DNA from: Epibacterium sp. Ofav1-8
GTDB lineage: Bacteria; Pseudomonadota; Alphaproteobacteria; Rhodobacterales; Rhodobacteraceae
Direction of reading: 5' to 3'
Length of the DNA stretch: 64,000 nucleotides
Assembly (NCBI RefSeq): GCF_022348185.1
Contig: NZ_JAKRFD010000010.1
Coordinates: 124,001-188,000 of the forward strand
This document shows, in pieces, positions 61,196 to 64,000 of the stretch. The notes beneath the pieces were generated by a model that did not search any database, was not told the DNA's origin, and was given only the letters and a program-made list of their open reading frames with translations. The stretch's first letter is position 1. Each line of letters opens with the position of its first letter. Made by a program: the position numbers and the translations under genes.

Positions 61196-61596
61196 GTCTG
61201 CGCCTGTTCGTGGATGGTGACCAGTGTGATGTTGAGATCGCCAAACACCGGCTGCGCAAGCAGGTCCAGCAGATCGAGGGCGGGGGCGGTGCGTTCCATC
61301 AGCACATAGAGGGTGGTGCCGGCGGGCACGGAAGCGGCGAGCTGATCCAGCGTGGTGACATCGCCATCCAGCCGCAGGCTGCCGTCCGGGCGCACTTCCA
61401 GCAGCGGGCTGGGCAGCTGCTCGGGGGCGAGTTCCTCGGTCGCGGGCAGGTCGATCTGGATGTCGCGGGTCGACAGCAGCGACCCGCTGGCAAGGAAGAA
61501 CAGCAGCAGCAACAGCACGACGTTGACGATCGCCAGTGAGGTATCGGTCTGCACCATCTGCGGGCGCGGCGGCAGGAGCGGGGCGCGGCGGGCCAT
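61192..61596 (-). CDS. ExbD/TolR family protein, second copy
   Basis: 134 residues: one TM helix (SLAIVNVVLLLLLFFLASGS) preceded by a short polar end with an Asp (VQTDTSL), and a periplasmic domain (IDLPATEELAPEQ; VPAGTTLYVLMERTAP). Proton-channel partner of ExbB. Start 61596 is 2 bp past the previous stop. Confidence 0.88.
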   Translation of the reverse strand: MARRAPLLPPRPQMVQTDTSLAIVNVVLLLLLFFLASGSLLSTRDIQIDLPATEELAPEQLPSPLLEVRPDGSLRLDGDVTTLDQLAASVPAGTTLYVLMERTAPALDLLDLLAQPVFGDLNITLVTIHEQAQT

Positions 61597-61598
61597 GG

Positions 61599-62054
61599 TC
61601 ACAGCCCCCCTGCGCTGATCTGCACAGCGGTGACATCGGCGGCCTGGAGATGCGCCAGAACCGTGGCCACATCCTGCACCCGGGCCGAGGCCCGCACGAT
61701 CAGGATCACCGAGGCGGGACCGCCATCGCTGCCGAGGGCGGCGGCGAGATCGGGCAGGGCGGAGAAGTCGAACCTCTGGCCCTGGATGTTCAGCGCATCC
61801 GCATCCAGGTTCCACAGCGGCGCGGAGGTCGCCCCTCCGGGCTGCGCCGCAACCGGATCAGCCGCCCCCGCCCCGGTGCCGACGCGCTGGTCCGACACCG
61901 GATCGGTGTGTTGCAGCGGCAGCAGCGCATAGGGGGTCAGGCTGGAGGACAGCATGAAGAAGACCAGCAGCTGAAACATCACATCCGCGAGCGAGGTCAG
62001 GGTGAAACTGACCCGACGCTTGCGGACGGGAAGGTCGAGCCGGTTCAGATGCAT
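61599..62054 (-). CDS. ExbD/TolR family protein, first copy
   Basis: 151 residues. N terminus FTLTSLADVMFQLLVFFMLSS carries the ion-pathway Asp in the first TM helix as in ExbD/TolR; the periplasmic part ends VILIVRASARVQDVATVLAHLQ. Six bp after the ExbB stop. Confidence 0.92.
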   Translation of the reverse strand: MHLNRLDLPVRKRRVSFTLTSLADVMFQLLVFFMLSSSLTPYALLPLQHTDPVSDQRVGTGAGAADPVAAQPGGATSAPLWNLDADALNIQGQRFDFSALPDLAAALGSDGGPASVILIVRASARVQDVATVLAHLQAADVTAVQISAGGL

Positions 62055-62060
62055 GCCGGG

Positions 62061-62708
62061 TCAGCCCTGTACGCGTGCGGATTGATCGACCCGGCCGTGG
62101 ATGGCGGCGGAGATCAGCACCTCGATCAGGTTGCGCTCGCGCTCGATGCGGGAATCCAGCCAACTGGTCAGGAAGAACGCCACCAGCGCCACAGCCAGAC
62201 CGGCGGCGGTGGTGGTCAGCGCGGTCCAGATCCCGCCGGCCAGAGCAGCCGGATCGGCGGCGGCCTGGGATTGCGCCAGGACGGAGAAGGCGTCGATCAT
62301 GCCGATCACCGTGCCCAAAAGACCCATCATCGGCGCCGCATGCACCGCGATCTCCAGAAGCCGCATGCGATCAGACAGCGTCGAGAGTTCGGCGATGGCG
62401 GTCTGGCGGCCCAGTTCCTCGGCATAGGCGGTTTCGCCGGGCCGCGCCCGCAGCCCGGTAAAGACCGCATGCAGAATGCGCGACAGCACCGATTGCCGGG
62501 CGGCCGCCTGCTGCATCGCCGTTTCGGCCTGACCGGACAGCCAGGTGTTGATGATCTGCTCGGCCAGATGCCGCCGCCCCACACCCAGGCGCGAGAATTG
62601 CAGCAGTTTGAAGAAGAAGACGGACACCACGGTGACCGACATCACCGCCAGGGCGGCAAAGACGGTCAGCGTCAGCGGGTCGAACATATCAGCCCGGAAC
62701 TGGGTCAT
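62061..62708 (-). CDS. MotA/TolQ/ExbB proton-channel family protein
   Basis: A 215-residue, three-TM protein: first helix near LTLTVFAALAVMSVTVVSVF, then RMRLLEIAVHAAPMMGLLGTVIGMIDAF and GGIWTALTTTAAGLAVALVAFFL, the family signature (G-L-L-G-T-V-x-G-M plus the Thr-rich helix). Powers the TonB-like protein with the proton gradient. Start 62708 has GGAG 7 nt upstream; ATG 62732 does not. Confidence 0.94.
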   Translation of the reverse strand: MTQFRADMFDPLTLTVFAALAVMSVTVVSVFFFKLLQFSRLGVGRRHLAEQIINTWLSGQAETAMQQAAARQSVLSRILHAVFTGLRARPGETAYAEELGRQTAIAELSTLSDRMRLLEIAVHAAPMMGLLGTVIGMIDAFSVLAQSQAAADPAALAGGIWTALTTTAAGLAVALVAFFLTSWLDSRIERERNLIEVLISAAIHGRVDQSARVQG

Positions 62709-62770
62709 GAAGCTACTCCATGGCGCGGCCACTGGAGGCGGCCGGGCATTCAGGAAAGAAAGGGAACGGT

Positions 62771-63223
62771 TCAGATACCGAACTGGATCGGGGTGCGGGA
62801 GCTGGCCACCAGCCCGGCCATGCAGAGATCGCTGGCGGTGCCGTCACTGGTGACGCAGGCGGGGGAATCATTGACCACGATGCGCGAGATCGAGCCGCAG
62901 CCGGTCTCGGCCAGATCGAATTGCAGGATCTTGGTCTTGCCCTCGGTCAGCGCGCCGAATTCCAGCACCAGAAGCCGTGTCACCACGCCCTCACCGTCAA
63001 ACAGCGCGATCTGGTAGGAGGCACGCTCCAGCGCGGTGGTGGATTGGTTGGTCGCCACATAGGTCAGCCGGCAGCTGCCGTTGCCGGTCTCGGTTACCGA
63101 ATTCAGGTCGAGCTGAAACGCGTCAGCAGCCTCGGTGGCCTCCTGCGCGGCGACGGTGGTTGTGTGCGATGCGATAAATGCGGTGGCCAGCAGGGTGGCC
63201 CTGGCCGCGGAAAGAATGCCCAT
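62771..63223 (-). CDS. Exported protein of unknown function, upstream of exbB
   Basis: A 150-residue protein with a signal peptide (MGILSAARATLLATAFIASH, cut near VAAQ). The mature part has four Cys (NGSCRL, ETGCGS, SPACVT, SDLCMAG), suggesting disulfides. It lies 62 bp before exbB in the same direction and is likely part of the same system. GAGGG before ATG 63223. Confidence 0.75.
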   Translation of the reverse strand: MGILSAARATLLATAFIASHTTTVAAQEATEAADAFQLDLNSVTETGNGSCRLTYVATNQSTTALERASYQIALFDGEGVVTRLLVLEFGALTEGKTKILQFDLAETGCGSISRIVVNDSPACVTSDGTASDLCMAGLVASSRTPIQFGI

Positions 63224-63327
63224 ATTGCCCTCAACGAGTCTGTTCGTGAAATCGCGGCCATTTGGGCGACAATACCGCCTACAGGTCAACCGGGAAATTT
63301 CGGAAATTGATGCCCGTCAGGGGCGAA

Positions 63328-63978
63328 TCACCGGAAAACGCCGATGAAGAAACTGGGGCTGGGGGTCTCGGCCGGGCGACGCGCCAGTTGAGGCGGCAGC
63401 GACACCAGTGCCGGGCTGTGGTCTGACGCCAGCTCCACCCGTTGCGGGGCGACCGGCAGCAGCGGATCTGCCTTGGCAACCACAACGCCCGACGGGCGGG
63501 CTTTTGGCCGCGGCGAAGTCGACCCAGAGGGCGCTGGATCAGCGGATGCCGGAGACGCAAGCAGCGGGGCCGCCTGCGCATCAAGATCGATCACCTGGCG
63601 CAGCCGTTGTGGCCGGGTGGACTCCTGCTGGCCGGACAGCGCGGCCTGACGGTAGAGCGGCGCGCGCGGCTCTGTCAGGGGCTGCGGCACCGCTGCGGGC
63701 TGTTCCGGCAGGGTGGCGCGCGGTGTCACCGCGGTCGCCTCAGGGGCAGAGGAGGGGGCCGGGGCGGCGATAATCTGCGCGGCAGGCTGCGGCTGGGCTG
63801 TGGGCTCGACCAAAGCCTGTGTCGCGATCCCTGCTGGCTCGGACGGGGCAGTCGGAAGCGTCTGCAACGTGCTGAGACGGCTCTGACCGGACATCATTCC
63901 GTGCCCATAGGCCAGGACAAGCCCGGCAGAGACAGAGAGCGCGGCGATACCAGCGGTGATTGCAATCAAACGAACCAT
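63328..63978 (-). CDS. Pro/Ala-rich membrane-anchored protein
   Basis: A 216-residue protein: one N-terminal TM helix or uncleaved signal (LIAITAGIAALSVSAGLVLA), then a low-complexity Pro/Ala/Gln stretch and a short basic segment (RPKARPSGVVVAK). No family recognised. First gene seen of the exbB-tonB-like unit, 104 bp upstream of the exported protein. Confidence 0.65.
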   Translation of the reverse strand: MVRLIAITAGIAALSVSAGLVLAYGHGMMSGQSRLSTLQTLPTAPSEPAGIATQALVEPTAQPQPAAQIIAAPAPSSAPEATAVTPRATLPEQPAAVPQPLTEPRAPLYRQAALSGQQESTRPQRLRQVIDLDAQAAPLLASPASADPAPSGSTSPRPKARPSGVVVAKADPLLPVAPQRVELASDHSPALVSLPPQLARRPAETPSPSFFIGVFR

Positions 63979-64000
63979 GTCGGAAATGTAGACCTCATTT

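Noticed and set aside
59966-61309. A 447-codon plus-strand frame opposite the TonB-like gene
   Set aside because: Shadow of a Pro/Glu-rich coding region; Gly/Arg-rich and without protein-like motifs.

Overview
The window looks like the chromosome of a marine alphaproteobacterium of the Rhodobacteraceae (Roseobacter group). I infer this from the high-GC core genes, the gene set (leucine dehydrogenase with an Lrp regulator, SbtA-type permease with a LysR regulator, DctM-type permease end, tgt/lon/tpiA neighbourhood) and the compact intergenic style. No species is claimed.

Core left (1-12,930): end of a TRAP permease gene, tpiA, an IscA-type carrier and sufT, an NfeD/SPFH membrane pair, a RimB-RimK fusion, tgt, an Old Yellow Enzyme reductase, lon, leucine dehydrogenase with a divergent Lrp regulator, an HU-like protein, and tRNA-Val(CAC).

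Genomic island (12,885-47,699, about 34.8 kb): bounded by a perfect 47-bp direct repeat of the 3' end of tRNA-Val. It is built on a gutted prophage. The left arm holds integrase, excisionase, a methyltransferase-like gene, a repressor/Cro switch with repeated operators, replication-type genes and a possible iteron cluster. HNH endonuclease, small terminase and a large terminase cut after about 45 codons follow. The phage resumes only at 38.44 kb with an endolysin tail and a holin-like gene. Head and tail genes are missing. In their place, and between the replication and packaging genes, lie cargo modules whose edges carry copies of a degenerate intergenic repeat (GAGCRGACCTTC type). Cargo includes a six-TM protein with AbiTii; an IS5/IS903-type element; a LysR / quinone-reductase-like / membrane protein / carotenoid oxygenase cassette; a KAP P-loop NTPase; an IS5/IS427-type element; a membrane-embedded GT51 transglycosylase; an enolase-superfamily plus MDR pair; and a methyltransferase. 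The right end carries a membrane-anchored GH-A-like glycosidase, small unknown genes, a lipoprotein, and a MetOD1 / hybrid histidine kinase / response regulator cassette.

Core right (47,700-64,000): a protein with two tandem GH-E-like nuclease domains and its partner, a GlxA-type AraC regulator and MBL hydrolase, an ABC-F ATPase, a LysR-controlled GST/NTF2/tautomerase operon with a clear T-N11-A dyad, an orphan PAAR protein, an SbtA-like permease with LysR, and an ExbB-ExbD-ExbD-TonB-like operon with two exported proteins upstream.

All functions are read from motifs and family memory; no database search was run.
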